Part shown: piece by piece, positions 44,556 through 53,058 of the stretch
Layout: every line of letters begins with the position of its first letter
How positions within the stretch are numbered: the stretch's first letter is position 1
Translations under genes and position numbers: made by a program
The notes under the pieces: model-generated
Told to the model about the DNA's origin: nothing
The model's input: only the letters and a program-made list of their open reading frames with translations
Database searches by the model: none
Assembly (NCBI GenBank): GCA_022821065.1
Contig: JAJEEK010000094.1
Location: 1-64,000 of the forward strand
Length of the DNA: 64,000 nucleotides
Reading direction: 5' to 3'
Source: Candidatus Poribacteria bacterium
GTDB lineage: Bacteria; Poribacteria; WGA-4E; WGA-3G

Positions 44556-44648
44556 ATGGAATGGTTCGCAGTGTTTGTCCTAGTAACTGGTCTCGTAGGT
44601 CTTAGTATAGTTGTACGAGATGCCATCAAAAATGCTAATAAAGGCTAA
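44556..44648 (+). CDS. 30-residue single-helix membrane protein
   Basis: ATG 44556 to TAA 44648, preceded by AGAGGA (44542-44547). The product MEWFAVFVLVTGLVGLSIVV plus RDAIKNANKG is one hydrophobic helix with a short basic tail. It is too short for routine gene finding. It is coupled to the 17-residue remnant just upstream and precedes the APH-like kinase gene. Function unknown. Confidence 0.5.
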   Translation: MEWFAVFVLVTGLVGLSIVVRDAIKNANKG

Positions 44649-44714
44649 TGTTGAGTTGGCAGGGTATACTCGCGTGCCATTTCTACATCAACGGACTTTC
44701 TAAGGAATAGGGAC

Positions 44715-45653
44715 ATGGCACGTTATACCACCCTTTCACCGTCAGAACTCGCGCACATCGTCACACAATACCCGATCGGCACATCCGTGAAACTTGAAGA
44801 GATTCCGGGCGGGTTCGGAAATAGTAACTTTAAACTGACAACTACAGACGGCGAGTTTCTGCTGAAAATTTGCGATGAGAAAGATTCGGCAGAACTCAAC
44901 TTGCAAATCGCGCTCCTGCAACATCTCCGTCAGCACAGATACCCGACGGTGTACCCGATTCTAACGAAGGATCAGAAACCTCTGATTCGCGGGACGTTTG
45001 GGAGTGTAATGCTCTATCCGTTCCTACAAGGAGAAGTACCACTACCTTCACCAAATATATCGGCACAACTCGGTGAGGCGTTAGCGAAACTGCACTGCAT
45101 CCCGCCAGTTGCAGGACTCCCACGCTTTGCAATGGGTATATCACAGATGTACCCTTTTCTTAATGAGGTACAAAACACAGAATTTGCTATGCACCCGTTC
45201 GTCGCCTCGCTAAAATCGCAATTGGAAGAGATGGAACCGCACCTGAATACACCACTCCCAATGGGACTTCTTCATGGGGATCTTTTTTTGGACAATACGC
45301 TCTTCGACGGTGAAGAGATGGTGGCAATTCTCGACTTTGAGGAAGGCTGTTACGATACCCTGCTCATTGATGTCGGCATGACAATCATCGGGTGCTGTTA
45401 TACATCAGATCACCAACTGAATTTAGGAGTTGTCCGGCGATTTCTGGATGCGTATAACGCCATGCGCCCGTTGACAGAGAAAGAATGGAAACATTTGGAT
45501 TGCTTCGTTCACTATGCTGCGCTCTCCATCGCGTTTTGGCGATTCAGACAATTTAATATCCGCCGTCCAGACGCACACCGCGCCAATACATATCAGGAGA
45601 TGATTACCCGTAGTACTCAATTTAAACGTCACAAGTCGGACCTGTACGGTTGA
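44715..45653 (+). CDS. Aminoglycoside phosphotransferase (APH)/homoserine kinase II-like kinase
   Basis: A 312-residue protein-kinase-like small-molecule kinase. GGFGNSNFKLTTTDGEFLLKI (residues ~32-52) holds the ATP-binding loop and Lys, HGDLFLDN (~197-204) the catalytic Asp and Asn, and ILDFEEG (~216-222) the metal-binding Asp. The style is closest to ThrB2/fructosamine-type kinases; the substrate could be homoserine or another small amine or alcohol, and antibiotic inactivation is only one possibility. It stands alone. Confidence 0.85.
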   Translation: MARYTTLSPSELAHIVTQYPIGTSVKLEEIPGGFGNSNFKLTTTDGEFLLKICDEKDSAELNLQIALLQHLRQHRYPTVYPILTKDQKPLIRGTFGSVMLYPFLQGEVPLPSPNISAQLGEALAKLHCIPPVAGLPRFAMGISQMYPFLNEVQNTEFAMHPFVASLKSQLEEMEPHLNTPLPMGLLHGDLFLDNTLFDGEEMVAILDFEEGCYDTLLIDVGMTIIGCCYTSDHQLNLGVVRRFLDAYNAMRPLTEKEWKHLDCFVHYAALSIAFWRFRQFNIRRPDAHRANTYQEMITRSTQFKRHKSDLYG

Positions 45654-45761
45654 CTTTTTAAGATAGCCTTAAAACCCGTAGCCCATAATGTAATGGAGGG
45701 GTTTTTGCTTGGGTGTTTCTTCAGGTATAAAGAACGCACGTCAAAGTCTAAGCGTCCGAAG

Positions 45762-45785
45762 TTCCTCCGCAAGGTAAAATTAAAA
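45762..45785 (+). repeat. Family A repeat, 3' end, upstream of the ABC-F gene
   Basis: TTCCTCCGCAAGGTAAAATT plus AAAA, ending directly at the ATG 45786. The 5' half (from ~45692, TAATGGAGGGG) is only weakly similar to the family. Confidence 0.55.
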
Positions 45786-47519
45786 ATGTCTTTAATACGA
45801 TTAGAAAACGTCACCAAATTATACGACCCTGACCTGATTCTCGATGATATTTCGATTGCAATTGAGCACGGCGACAGAATTGGGTTAATTGGCCGTAACG
45901 GAACTGGAAAAACAACGTTAATTAAAATTTTAAACGGTATGCTCTCTAATTTTAAAGGGAGAGTTGTGTCTGCGAAGGGTCTACGCACCGGGTATCTGAG
46001 TCAAGAACCGGACCTTGCGCGCGATTGTACATTAAGACAGGAGATGCTAAAGGTTTTTGAAAAAAGGCGTGCGCTTGAAGACGATATGCTCCTATTAGCA
46101 GAAGAGATGGAGACAGAGGAATCGCCACAACTCTTAGCGGAATACGCCCGAGTTCAGGAACAGCACGAATCACTCGGGGGTTACGATTATGAACATCAAA
46201 TTAACCGCATCCTCAGCGGTTTAGGTTTCGCTGAAACGGATTTCAACTTGCCGATAGATGTACTCAGTGGGGGTCAGAAAAGTCGAGCGACACTTGCAAA
46301 GTTACTTCTCGAAAGACCGGATCTGTTGCTTTTTGACGAACCGACGAATCACCTTGACATCAATGGGATCGAATGGCTCGAAAGTTATCTTAATACCGAA
46401 TACGACGGTGCTGTCTTGGTTGTCTCACACGATCGATATTTTTTAGACAAGGTCGTTCGTAAAGTCTGGGAACTCGAAGCCCATAAAATAAAAATCTACC
46501 GCGGGAATTACGCCAAGTACATTGAAGTTAAAAACGTTGAAAAGTTGGTTAGAGAACGAGAATACAAAAAACAACAGGCAATGATCGCGCACGATGAAGA
46601 CTTTATCCGTCGTAATATCGCAGGACAACGGACTCGCGAAGCACAAGGCAGGCAGAAAAAATTAAATCGATTAGAACGTATCAAAAAACCGAAACGCGAC
46701 GCGCCAACCCTTAAACTCAACTTTACACCTGAAACGCGCGGTGGTAACGATATTCTTCGATGCAAAAACGTCGGCAAAGCCTTCGGGGACAAAGTGATAT
46801 TCAGGAACCTAAACTTTGAGGTGTACCGTCGTGATGTCGTTGGCATTATCGGTGCAAACGGGACCGGAAAGACGACATTTTTCCGCATGATTTTGGGAGA
46901 AGAGTCCGCTACAGAAGGCGAAATTTGGGTCGGTCCGACGCTCAAGTTTGGATACTATACACAAGAACTGGAAGGACTCAACCCCGACAATGAGATCATT
47001 GACGAAATTTGGGAACTTCGACCGCGACAGACTCAAGGCGAGATACGTAGTTTTTTAGGCAAGTTTTTGTTCTCTGGCGATGATGTGTTTAAACGGGTCG
47101 GGAATCTAAGTGGTGGTGAGCAGAGCCGTGTCCAACTCGCCAAATTGCTATTAGCGAACGCAAATGTGTTGTTACTTGATGAACCGACGAATCATCTCGA
47201 CATCCCGGCACGTGAAGCATTAGAAACAGCACTATCGGAATACCCAGCAACGCTCTTCATTATCTCTCACGATCGCTATCTCTTGAACAATCTTGCGACG
47301 AAACTCCTGATTTTTGATGGAACACCGAGTGGGACTGCGACCCTTTTTGAAGGTAACTACGCTGAATACATAGCGGCACAAGAAGAACATCGAGAAGATA
47401 GACAACCTCTGGAAAACGAACAGGTCTTACAACAGAAACCATTGCCTCCGCAGAAAAATAAATCGAAATCGAAGCGAAAACGGAAGATAAAGGCACAACG
47501 CCTTGTCGGTAGCAATTAA
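45786..47519 (+). CDS. ABC-F family ATPase (Uup/EttA type)
   Basis: A 577-residue protein with two ABC domains and no membrane part. The first has GRNGTGKTTLIKIL (~35-48), the signature LSGGQKSRA and LLLFDEPTNHLD; the second has GANGTGKTTFFRMI, LSGGEQSRVQ and LLLDEPTNHLD. The linker of ~80 residues between them, with many Arg and Lys, is the usual tRNA-interacting arm of the class. A basic tail (KSKSKRKRKIKAQR) ends the protein. Such ATPases act on the ribosome. The start at 45786 is fixed by MSLIRLENVTK. Confidence 0.92.
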   Translation: MSLIRLENVTKLYDPDLILDDISIAIEHGDRIGLIGRNGTGKTTLIKILNGMLSNFKGRVVSAKGLRTGYLSQEPDLARDCTLRQEMLKVFEKRRALEDDMLLLAEEMETEESPQLLAEYARVQEQHESLGGYDYEHQINRILSGLGFAETDFNLPIDVLSGGQKSRATLAKLLLERPDLLLFDEPTNHLDINGIEWLESYLNTEYDGAVLVVSHDRYFLDKVVRKVWELEAHKIKIYRGNYAKYIEVKNVEKLVREREYKKQQAMIAHDEDFIRRNIAGQRTREAQGRQKKLNRLERIKKPKRDAPTLKLNFTPETRGGNDILRCKNVGKAFGDKVIFRNLNFEVYRRDVVGIIGANGTGKTTFFRMILGEESATEGEIWVGPTLKFGYYTQELEGLNPDNEIIDEIWELRPRQTQGEIRSFLGKFLFSGDDVFKRVGNLSGGEQSRVQLAKLLLANANVLLLDEPTNHLDIPAREALETALSEYPATLFIISHDRYLLNNLATKLLIFDGTPSGTATLFEGNYAEYIAAQEEHREDRQPLENEQVLQQKPLPPQKNKSKSKRKRKIKAQRLVGSN

Positions 47520-47588
47520 AGATACGCCAAATTACAAAAATGCGTATTATTTCATGGTTTCCTTGATAAAGAGGACCAAAAATGTAGC

Positions 47589-47640
47589 TTGGAACGAAGT
47601 GGAAAGCGGTGCTGAGCGAATTGCAAAGGAAATCAAAAAA
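47589..47640 (+). repeat. Short family A repeat copy
   Basis: TTGGAACGAAGTGGAAAGCG at the start and GAATTGCAAAGGAAATCAAA at the end: both ends of family A with a shortened middle. It lies between the ABC-F gene and the MarR promoter. Confidence 0.5.
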
Positions 47641-47704
47641 TCCTCCGAAAAACGACGTTTTGACTAAAAAATGTGCTAAAATCGTGTATTTTTCGCATTT
47701 TAAT

Positions 47705-47733
47705 TTGACATACAGCTGAAAGGAGGGTATAAT
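47705..47733 (+). promoter_or_regulatory. Consensus sigma-70 promoter of the MarR gene
   Basis: TTGACA (47705-47710), 17 bases, TATAAT (47728-47733): a perfect match with the ideal spacing. The strong ribosome-like AAAGGAGGG lies within its spacer. Confidence 0.8.
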
Positions 47734-47739
47734 TATTAT

Positions 47740-47751
47740 GTCGTATACGAC
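47740..47751. promoter_or_regulatory. Candidate MarR operator
   Basis: GTCGTATACGAC is a perfect 12-bp palindrome starting six bases after the -10 box, i.e. at the expected transcription start. This is a typical place for autorepression by a MarR dimer. Confidence 0.55.
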
Positions 47752-47874
47752 GGTAAATATGTCCGATGTAGGATATATTTATTTTTTATCGTCCGTTTTA
47801 GCGCATACGTGTTAGTGACAACCCTTATAACATTGACTTTTAACAGCAAGTTTTAGTTTGCAGCGTTGCCAAAA

Positions 47875-48753
47875 ATGCCTAAAGACCCGGAATTCCATAA
47901 CGAAATTGATGTTGTCATGCGTGTGATGCGTCATGCGCAAGCGGCTGTCAAATCTCGGTTCATCCAAGAAGTTGTTCCCAATCGCCTGACGATTGTTCAG
48001 TTTAACGCCTTGCAACACCTTCACTGGTATGGCCGTGATGCTGGCATGTCGGTGAGTGAATTGGGCGAGCATTTAGGTCTCGCGCACAACACCACCTCCG
48101 GGTTAGTAAGCCGTTTAGAACGGCACGGTTGGGTTGTCCGTCGTAAATGCGATAAAGATCGTAGACGTGCTCGGATTCAACTCACCCCGCAATCTGAAGA
48201 CCTTTTCCGCGAAGGTGTAGAACACGCGGCGGACTTTTGGCAAAGTACTTTTGGGCAGCTATCGCCGCAAGAACGCGAAAACCTGATCGGTAGTCTAAAA
48301 CGACTGAAACAGGTGATGGCAAAACCCGTTTGGCCAAGTTACGCGCAGTTACACCCACGCGATACAGATCATCTTCACAAACGTTTTGAAGCCGATTTGG
48401 ATGAACTTGCACAGGCAAAACTGAAACTTGTCGGGATGCGACTAATTCTTGCCCAAATCGCGGAAAAGCAGAACGAACACGAACTTGCGGCGTACCTGAA
48501 CCAAGCCGCTTCCGAGGAAATACGTCACACGAACCAACTGTTAGGTCTACTCGGACATGGTGAGGACATCAAACGGCTCCTGTCTGCACTTATTCACGAA
48601 GACAATGTCGTCTATGAAGAATTGATCGCATTGCTTGAAACTGCCCCCCATGCCGAAGATAATGAAGAATTAACGCTTCTACAACAGATGGTTCAAGATA
48701 GCCAGAGATATAAACGTTGGTTTCGCAGTGTCCACAAACAAACGAATCAGTGA
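47875..48753 (+). CDS. MarR-family regulator with C-terminal ferritin-like helical domain
   Basis: A 292-residue protein (ATG 47875; TTG 47866 is an alternative). Residues ~5-140 form a MarR winged helix: RLTIVQFNALQHLHWYG, MSVSELGEHLGLAHNTTSGLVSRLERHGWV and DKDRRRARIQLT. The C-terminal ~130 residues are unusual for MarR: long helices with LILAQIAEKQNEHELA, ASEEIRHTNQLLGL (an E-E-x-x-H motif) and HEDNVVYEEL, which recall ferritin/rubrerythrin-like four-helix bundles. This could sense iron or peroxide. The promoter and operator lie at 47705-47751. The next gene is an ECF sigma factor. Confidence 0.8.
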   Translation: MPKDPEFHNEIDVVMRVMRHAQAAVKSRFIQEVVPNRLTIVQFNALQHLHWYGRDAGMSVSELGEHLGLAHNTTSGLVSRLERHGWVVRRKCDKDRRRARIQLTPQSEDLFREGVEHAADFWQSTFGQLSPQERENLIGSLKRLKQVMAKPVWPSYAQLHPRDTDHLHKRFEADLDELAQAKLKLVGMRLILAQIAEKQNEHELAAYLNQAASEEIRHTNQLLGLLGHGEDIKRLLSALIHEDNVVYEELIALLETAPHAEDNEELTLLQQMVQDSQRYKRWFRSVHKQTNQ

Positions 48754-48846
48754 CTACCTTTTGTCAATGGCCACCTAAACTTCTGATTTTTCGTCTCCCA
48801 AGAAACGGAAGTCGTTTTCCCGGCCGATGACGCTTAAGAGGAGAAC

Positions 48847-49461
48847 ATGCAGTCTCAAAACCCTGAAAGCCTTCCTCCAGAGTGTTACGATGATAACGAA
48901 CTGATTGAGCGATTTCAACAAGGCGATACCGCCGCGTTTGACACGCTCTTTACCCGCTACCAAAAACGCACCTACCGCTTGGTGCAACGCTACATCTCCA
49001 ACCGCGAAGATGCTTTAGATCTGACGCAAGATGCCTTCATCCGTGCCTACCAAGGATTAGGCGATTTTAAGAGTCAGTGCCAGTTTTACAGTTGGCTTTA
49101 CCGAATCACGGTCAATCTGTGTATTGATTTTTTGAGGAAAAAGTCGAGATCTGAAGTGCTTCTCTATGAGTCCGATGATTCGGGTGAGTTGCCGATGGCA
49201 AATATTCCGGACCCGCGTTCGGATTCTCCCGCAAAAGCGGTTGAAAATAAAGAATTGCGGGCACATATCCGCAAAGCGGTTCGCCGCCTTCCGCCAAAGC
49301 AGCGCCAAATTTTCATCCTGCGCCACTGGGACGGATTATCGCTTAAGGATATTGCAGCGACTGTTGGCAGGTCCGATGGAACGGTTAAGGCACATCTGCT
49401 GCACGCGCATCGCAATCTTCGTAAACACCTACGTCCTTACCTACAAGAAATAGATTCTTAA
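48847..49461 (+). CDS. ECF-type RNA polymerase sigma factor
   Basis: A 204-residue sigma factor. Region 2: AFDTLFTRYQKRTYRLVQRY and EDALDLTQDAFIRAYQGLGDF with FYSWLYRITVNLCIDFLRK; region 4: RRLPPKQRQIFILRHWDGLSLKDIAATVGRSDGTVKAHLLHA, the helix-turn-helix. It resembles the RpoE/SigW groups. No anti-sigma factor follows; instead a strong hairpin (49471-49495) ends the transcript. It follows the MarR gene by 93 bases and may be under the same stress control. Confidence 0.93.
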   Translation: MQSQNPESLPPECYDDNELIERFQQGDTAAFDTLFTRYQKRTYRLVQRYISNREDALDLTQDAFIRAYQGLGDFKSQCQFYSWLYRITVNLCIDFLRKKSRSEVLLYESDDSGELPMANIPDPRSDSPAKAVENKELRAHIRKAVRRLPPKQRQIFILRHWDGLSLKDIAATVGRSDGTVKAHLLHAHRNLRKHLRPYLQEIDS

Positions 49462-49470
49462 GAGTTTCAG

Positions 49471-49495
49471 TATGCGCGCTTAGAAAGCGCGCATA
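49471..49495. terminator. Bidirectional hairpin terminator
   Basis: TATGCGCGCTT-AGA-AAGCGCGCATA: 11 perfect pairs. It lies between the convergent sigma factor and ftsY genes and has no long T-run, so it may be Rho-assisted or a palindromic repeat. Confidence 0.6.
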
Positions 49496-49550
49496 CACCG
49501 AGTGCGCAAGTATGAAACCGCCCGTGCTAATGACATGGACTTTTTGCCGC

Positions 49551-50564
49551 CTATGCCTCCGCGGTTTCTTCTGCTGCGAAGAGTGCTTCAACGAAATCTT
49601 CCCCCACGAAATCCCGTAAATCATCAAGTTTCTCGCCGATTCCAATGAGTTTGACCGGTGCACCGATCTCCGCGTTCACTGCAATCACGATACCGCCTTT
49701 CGCTGTACCATCGAGTTTGGTAACAGCGACACCGGTAATCGGCACGGCCTCGTTGAATATCTTTGCCTGTATCAAAGCGTTCTGTCCTACCGTTCCATCA
49801 ACGACAAGAAGCACCTCATGCGGTGCGCCTGCGTGTCCTCGTTCCATTACACGTCCGATTTTCGCCAACTCGTCCATCAACGGTTTTTTGGTATGCAGTC
49901 GCCCAGCGGTATCAATGATTAACACGTCGGCACTGCGATGTTTCGCTGCCTGAATCGCATCAAAGACCACAGAAGCAGGCTCAGCATTCTCTCCGCCTCG
50001 TATCAACTCAGCACCTGCCCGTTCACACCAAATTGCGAGCTGGTCCTCGGCTGCCGCGCGGAACGTATCACCAGCGGCGACAAGTACACGCTGACCGTCC
50101 TTAACACAACGATTGGCAAGTTTGCCGATGGTCGTGGTTTTGCCTGCCCCGTTGACACCGAGAACCAAAATCGTATATGGTTTTTCATCTTTAACTTGTA
50201 TCGGTACATCCTCACCAAGGAGATTCAGGATTTCCGACTTTATGACAGATTCCAATTCCGAAGAATCAATTAACCCCTCTACTCTGACTCGTTCTCTGAC
50301 GTTATCCATTAACGTCAACGTCGTATCAACGCCGACATCTGCTTGGATCAAAATTTCCTCAATTTCCTCCATCAGGCCTTCGTCGATTTTTCTCCCGATC
50401 TGTAGTAACCCCGATAACTGAGACATGAACTGGTTTCGAGTTTTCGCTAACCCGGACTTCAGGCGATCAAACCAGTTCTGTTGTTTATCCTCGGCACCAT
50501 TTTCATCTACAGTATCGGACACGACGTCGCTTTTATCACGACCTTTAAATAGGTTTCTTAGCAT
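49551..50564 (-). CDS. ftsY: Signal recognition particle receptor FtsY
   Basis: A 337-residue FtsY with the NG domain: [17 protein letters not shown] (P-loop, residues ~137-153), [32 protein letters not shown] (G3), [10 protein letters not shown] (G4), and [12 protein letters not shown]. FtsY docks the SRP-ribosome complex at the membrane with GTP. The acidic N-terminal A domain is short, as in many non-proteobacterial forms. The gene stands alone, convergent to the sigma factor gene. Confidence 0.96.
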   Translation of the reverse strand: MLRNLFKGRDKSDVVSDTVDENGAEDKQQNWFDRLKSGLAKTRNQFMSQLSGLLQIGRKIDEGLMEEIEEILIQADVGVDTTLTLMDNVRERVRVEGLIDSSELESVIKSEILNLLGEDVPIQVKDEKPYTILVLGVNGAGKTTTIGKLANRCVKDGQRVLVAAGDTFRAAAEDQLAIWCERAGAELIRGGENAEPASVVFDAIQAAKHRSADVLIIDTAGRLHTKKPLMDELAKIGRVMERGHAGAPHEVLLVVDGTVGQNALIQAKIFNEAVPITGVAVTKLDGTAKGGIVIAVNAEIGAPVKLIGIGEKLDDLRDFVGEDFVEALFAAEETAEA

Positions 50565-50777
50565 TATCTGCGTTATCTCTCCTTCTATGATTATCCATTT
50601 AATTTACATCTATAGCCTCAGCAGAAAACCGTATCTGCTATTTTGATATAATACAGTAACAGTAAGTAGAATAGCAAACGAAAATGAGGCGTTAGTTTTC
50701 AACTATCAGCAGGCGGTATTTTAGCTACCCGATGATAACAGTGTATACGCGAATTTTCTTGAAATGACTCCCAATTT

Positions 50778-50812
50778 ATTTTATACTAAATTGTCAGTAT
50801 TTAGTATAAAAT
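50778..50812. promoter_or_regulatory. Perfect 14-bp inverted repeat ahead of the P460 gene
   Basis: ATTTTATACTAAAT (50778-50791), seven bases (TGTCAGT), then ATTTAGTATAAAAT (50799-50812), an exact inverse. It lies 28 bases before the ATG at 50841, where an operator would overlap the promoter. It is AT-rich and without a T-run, so it is a better candidate for an operator than a terminator. Confidence 0.55.
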
Positions 50813-50840
50813 TTCGCGGAAAAAAATTGAGGAATTTATC

Positions 50841-51416
50841 ATGAAAACGCACACACGAAACCCACTATTCAGTCTCGCAATAATACTAATAACCTGCTTA
50901 TTCTGCGCCAGTTGCGCCGAAAAGCAGTTAGAAGAAATCATTGAACAGCAAGACGAAGAAACGACTATGGACACAGCGGAACCAACCCAGCCTGAGGAAC
51001 CGGTTGTGGTTCTTCCCGGCCTGCCAGCAGACGTGGCAGGCTACACACAGTGGCTCCAATTAAACGCGGAACCGATACCTCCTGTGCCTGGCGGCGATCC
51101 GCACAACGGTACAAAAAATGTTTATGTGAATAAAACACGGGAAGAGATCGCACCGAACGGCGAACAGCAATTTCCATATCCTGACGGCAGCATTGTTATA
51201 AAGGAAGCATACCGTCCGGGTAAGGACTTCGTCGGACTCATTGCCATTATGCGGAAGAAAGCGGGTGTCGACCCGGATCACAACGACTGGGAATTCATTG
51301 AATACGTCCGAAACGCACCGGATGCTGATTTCAGTGTCATCGCTAAGGATGGTGTGTGTTGGGGATGTCACTCCAGAGTCGAAGATATTGATTACGTTTT
51401 CACAGAACTTGAATAG
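50841..51416 (+). CDS. Cytochrome P460-type lipoprotein
   Basis: A 191-residue protein with a lipoprotein signal (LIITCLFCASC; Cys 25). A cytochrome P460-like domain follows: QFPYPDGSIVIKEAYRPG, VGLIAIMRKK, DWEFIEYV and the single heme motif C173-W-G-C176-H177 near the C-terminus, ending DYVFTELE. P460 proteins bind a modified heme c and can oxidise hydroxylamine or handle NO, though many homologues have unknown substrates. A hairpin (51425-51447) separates it from the diheme porin-like gene on the same strand. Confidence 0.85.
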   Translation: MKTHTRNPLFSLAIILITCLFCASCAEKQLEEIIEQQDEETTMDTAEPTQPEEPVVVLPGLPADVAGYTQWLQLNAEPIPPVPGGDPHNGTKNVYVNKTREEIAPNGEQQFPYPDGSIVIKEAYRPGKDFVGLIAIMRKKAGVDPDHNDWEFIEYVRNAPDADFSVIAKDGVCWGCHSRVEDIDYVFTELE

Positions 51417-51424
51417 GATTTTAC

Positions 51425-51447
51425 TGGCGAGGTTTGATCCCTCGCCA
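51425..51447 (+). repeat. Intercistronic hairpin
   Basis: TGGCGAGG-TTTGATC-CCTCGCCA, an 8-bp stem with a 7-base loop between the P460 and the porin-like gene. No T-run follows, so it more likely sets relative expression or stability than termination. Confidence 0.55.
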
Positions 51448-51493
51448 GCCATATTGCCCGCATCAAATTTCACTAGAAAATAAGGAGTCTCTC

Positions 51494-52729
51494 TTGGATA
51501 CACACTATAATAATTATGTGAAGCAAATCAGCCACACCATTGGAGGCGCAAAACGCTGGGATATATCCAGCGTAGTACCATCATTCCTACAACTTGGATT
51601 CGTCGTAAGTATCGCGCTCAGCCTCTTATTGCAGACCGGTGTGGAGGCGCGTCCTGAATTTGCAACTGAACTTGAGAAAGAATGTAGTTTTTGTCACCTT
51701 GACCCTGCAGGCGGTGGTCCACGAAACCGTATCGGCGAAATTTTTGAAGAGAACTATTTTGAATTTCCTGAAGACTTTGACATGGAAGCCGTAACGGAAG
51801 AAGCGATGGAAGTCGTCAAGCAGCTCACAACATCACTTGACTTTCAGACTGCATTCATCAAAACAACACATGTCGATGCAGAAGAAAGTACGATCGCAGG
51901 TTGTAACTCGTGCCATTCTTCAGTTGACAGATTCCTACTCATGCAAGCAGAGGTAACGTTTAATGCAAAAGCCTCGGAGAATATCAATCTCACGCTCTCC
52001 AATAATGCTGGCACAACGATGAACGCGTTTGCAACGGTAGATGCAATTCCGAAACATCTCTACGTCAAAGTCGGACAATTTCGGCTCCCGTTCGCTATTA
52101 AACAGAAGGACCACAATATCCTTGTCCGGGAAGGTTATGGGCTCGGTTCTAACAAACGGGATGTCGGCGTTGAACTCGGTGGAAGTGCGGGTAAGCTTTT
52201 TTACAACGCAGCATTCTTTAACGCCGGTAATGCCACAGCCAAAGGTGGACTCGGCACACTTGGTGCACAACTCGGACCGGTTCGCGCGGGTATCTCTGGC
52301 ATCCTTGAAAAACCGGATGAAGAGTGGGAACGCCTCATCGGTGCATTCCTTACCGCTTCTTATGCGGGTTTGAGTATAGAAGGGGAATTTAATTGTGGGA
52401 ACAGCGGCGAGGTCGCCTCTTTCGCGCCGGATGATGTTGACTCAAAGGGATATTATGTTGGCGCAAAATATCGCGTCCTACCGCAACTCACGCTTGCAGG
52501 TCGATACGGCTTGTTCGATCCGGATCGCACAATAAAGGGTGATGGGAGTCAACGCGTGACACTGAGTGCACAATATAATTTTATGGAAAATGGGGCGATC
52601 TCACTCTTTTACTGGGCAAACCTTGCGAACGCTGATCGAGGCGAGGATGATGCCATCGGAGACAAAGGCACACTGCGCCAACTCCAAGGTACAGACCAGA
52701 TTATTTTGATGTCCCGATTCTGGTTTTAA
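51494..52729 (+). CDS. Diheme cytochrome / outer-membrane beta-barrel fusion
   Basis: A 411-residue protein. The start is TTG 51494, chosen because TAAGGAG lies six bases upstream. A hydrophobic segment (~33-47) is a signal or anchor. Two heme motifs lie in the N-terminal third: C64-S-F-C67-H68 and C137-N-S-C140-H141. From residue ~150 the sequence shows alternating beta strands typical of outer-membrane barrels (HLYVKVGQFRLPFAIKQKD, YVGAKYRVLPQLTLAGRYG) and ends in a terminal Phe (MSRFWF). This suggests hemes beside or within a pore, i.e. an electron path across the outer membrane. It follows the P460 gene. Confidence 0.75.
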   Translation: MDTHYNNYVKQISHTIGGAKRWDISSVVPSFLQLGFVVSIALSLLLQTGVEARPEFATELEKECSFCHLDPAGGGPRNRIGEIFEENYFEFPEDFDMEAVTEEAMEVVKQLTTSLDFQTAFIKTTHVDAEESTIAGCNSCHSSVDRFLLMQAEVTFNAKASENINLTLSNNAGTTMNAFATVDAIPKHLYVKVGQFRLPFAIKQKDHNILVREGYGLGSNKRDVGVELGGSAGKLFYNAAFFNAGNATAKGGLGTLGAQLGPVRAGISGILEKPDEEWERLIGAFLTASYAGLSIEGEFNCGNSGEVASFAPDDVDSKGYYVGAKYRVLPQLTLAGRYGLFDPDRTIKGDGSQRVTLSAQYNFMENGAISLFYWANLANADRGEDDAIGDKGTLRQLQGTDQIILMSRFWF

Positions 52730-52778
52730 AAGGTGCCCCGGATAGCACCTGAAAAAATAACGCGAAAAATGTTCCTAA

Positions 52779-52812
52779 ACATAGGGGCGGCTTCCTACAT
52801 CCGTCCCTATGT
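52779..52812 (+). terminator. Hairpin terminator of the P460/porin operon
   Basis: ACATAGGGGCGG (52779-52790) pairs with CCGTCCCTATGT (52801-52812) with one mismatch, loop of ten bases, followed by GTTTATATTT. Confidence 0.7.
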
Positions 52813-52931
52813 GTTTATATTTACACATAACGCCACTTAAAGACACTTTTTTATCTTTTTCCAGCCTACCCTAAAATCCCACTGAAAGCGAACCTACACC
52901 GTTTAAAGGCTTGGTACACCGTCGAAAAAAG

Positions 52932-52947
52932 TTGGCACAAGAATTGC
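52932..52947 (+). promoter_or_regulatory. Sigma-54-type (-24/-12) promoter
   Basis: TTGGCAC-AAGAA-TTGC: TGGCAC (52933-52938), five bases, TTGC (52944-52947), the RpoN consensus with the correct spacing. Transcription would start near 52959, about 100 bases before the alpha-2-macroglobulin start. Confidence 0.6.
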
Positions 52948-53058
52948 GTAAGGTATACCGGAATTGCTTAATTAATAATTTTGCTACCAATAGTTATAAG
53001 TGTTGGCAACAAAAGTACCGGCACGAACAAACTTTCTAAAGTACAGGGGGCACTTCTC

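Noticed and set aside
44715..45653. Antibiotic resistance gene (aminoglycoside kinase)
   Set aside because: The APH fold is shared by homoserine, choline and fructosamine kinases; nothing in sequence or context points to resistance.
47738..47815. 25-residue open frame with AAAGGAGGG upstream
   Set aside because: The ribosome-like site lies inside the spacer of a perfect TTGACA/TATAAT promoter and would not be in its transcript; a leader peptide from another promoter is possible but unsupported.
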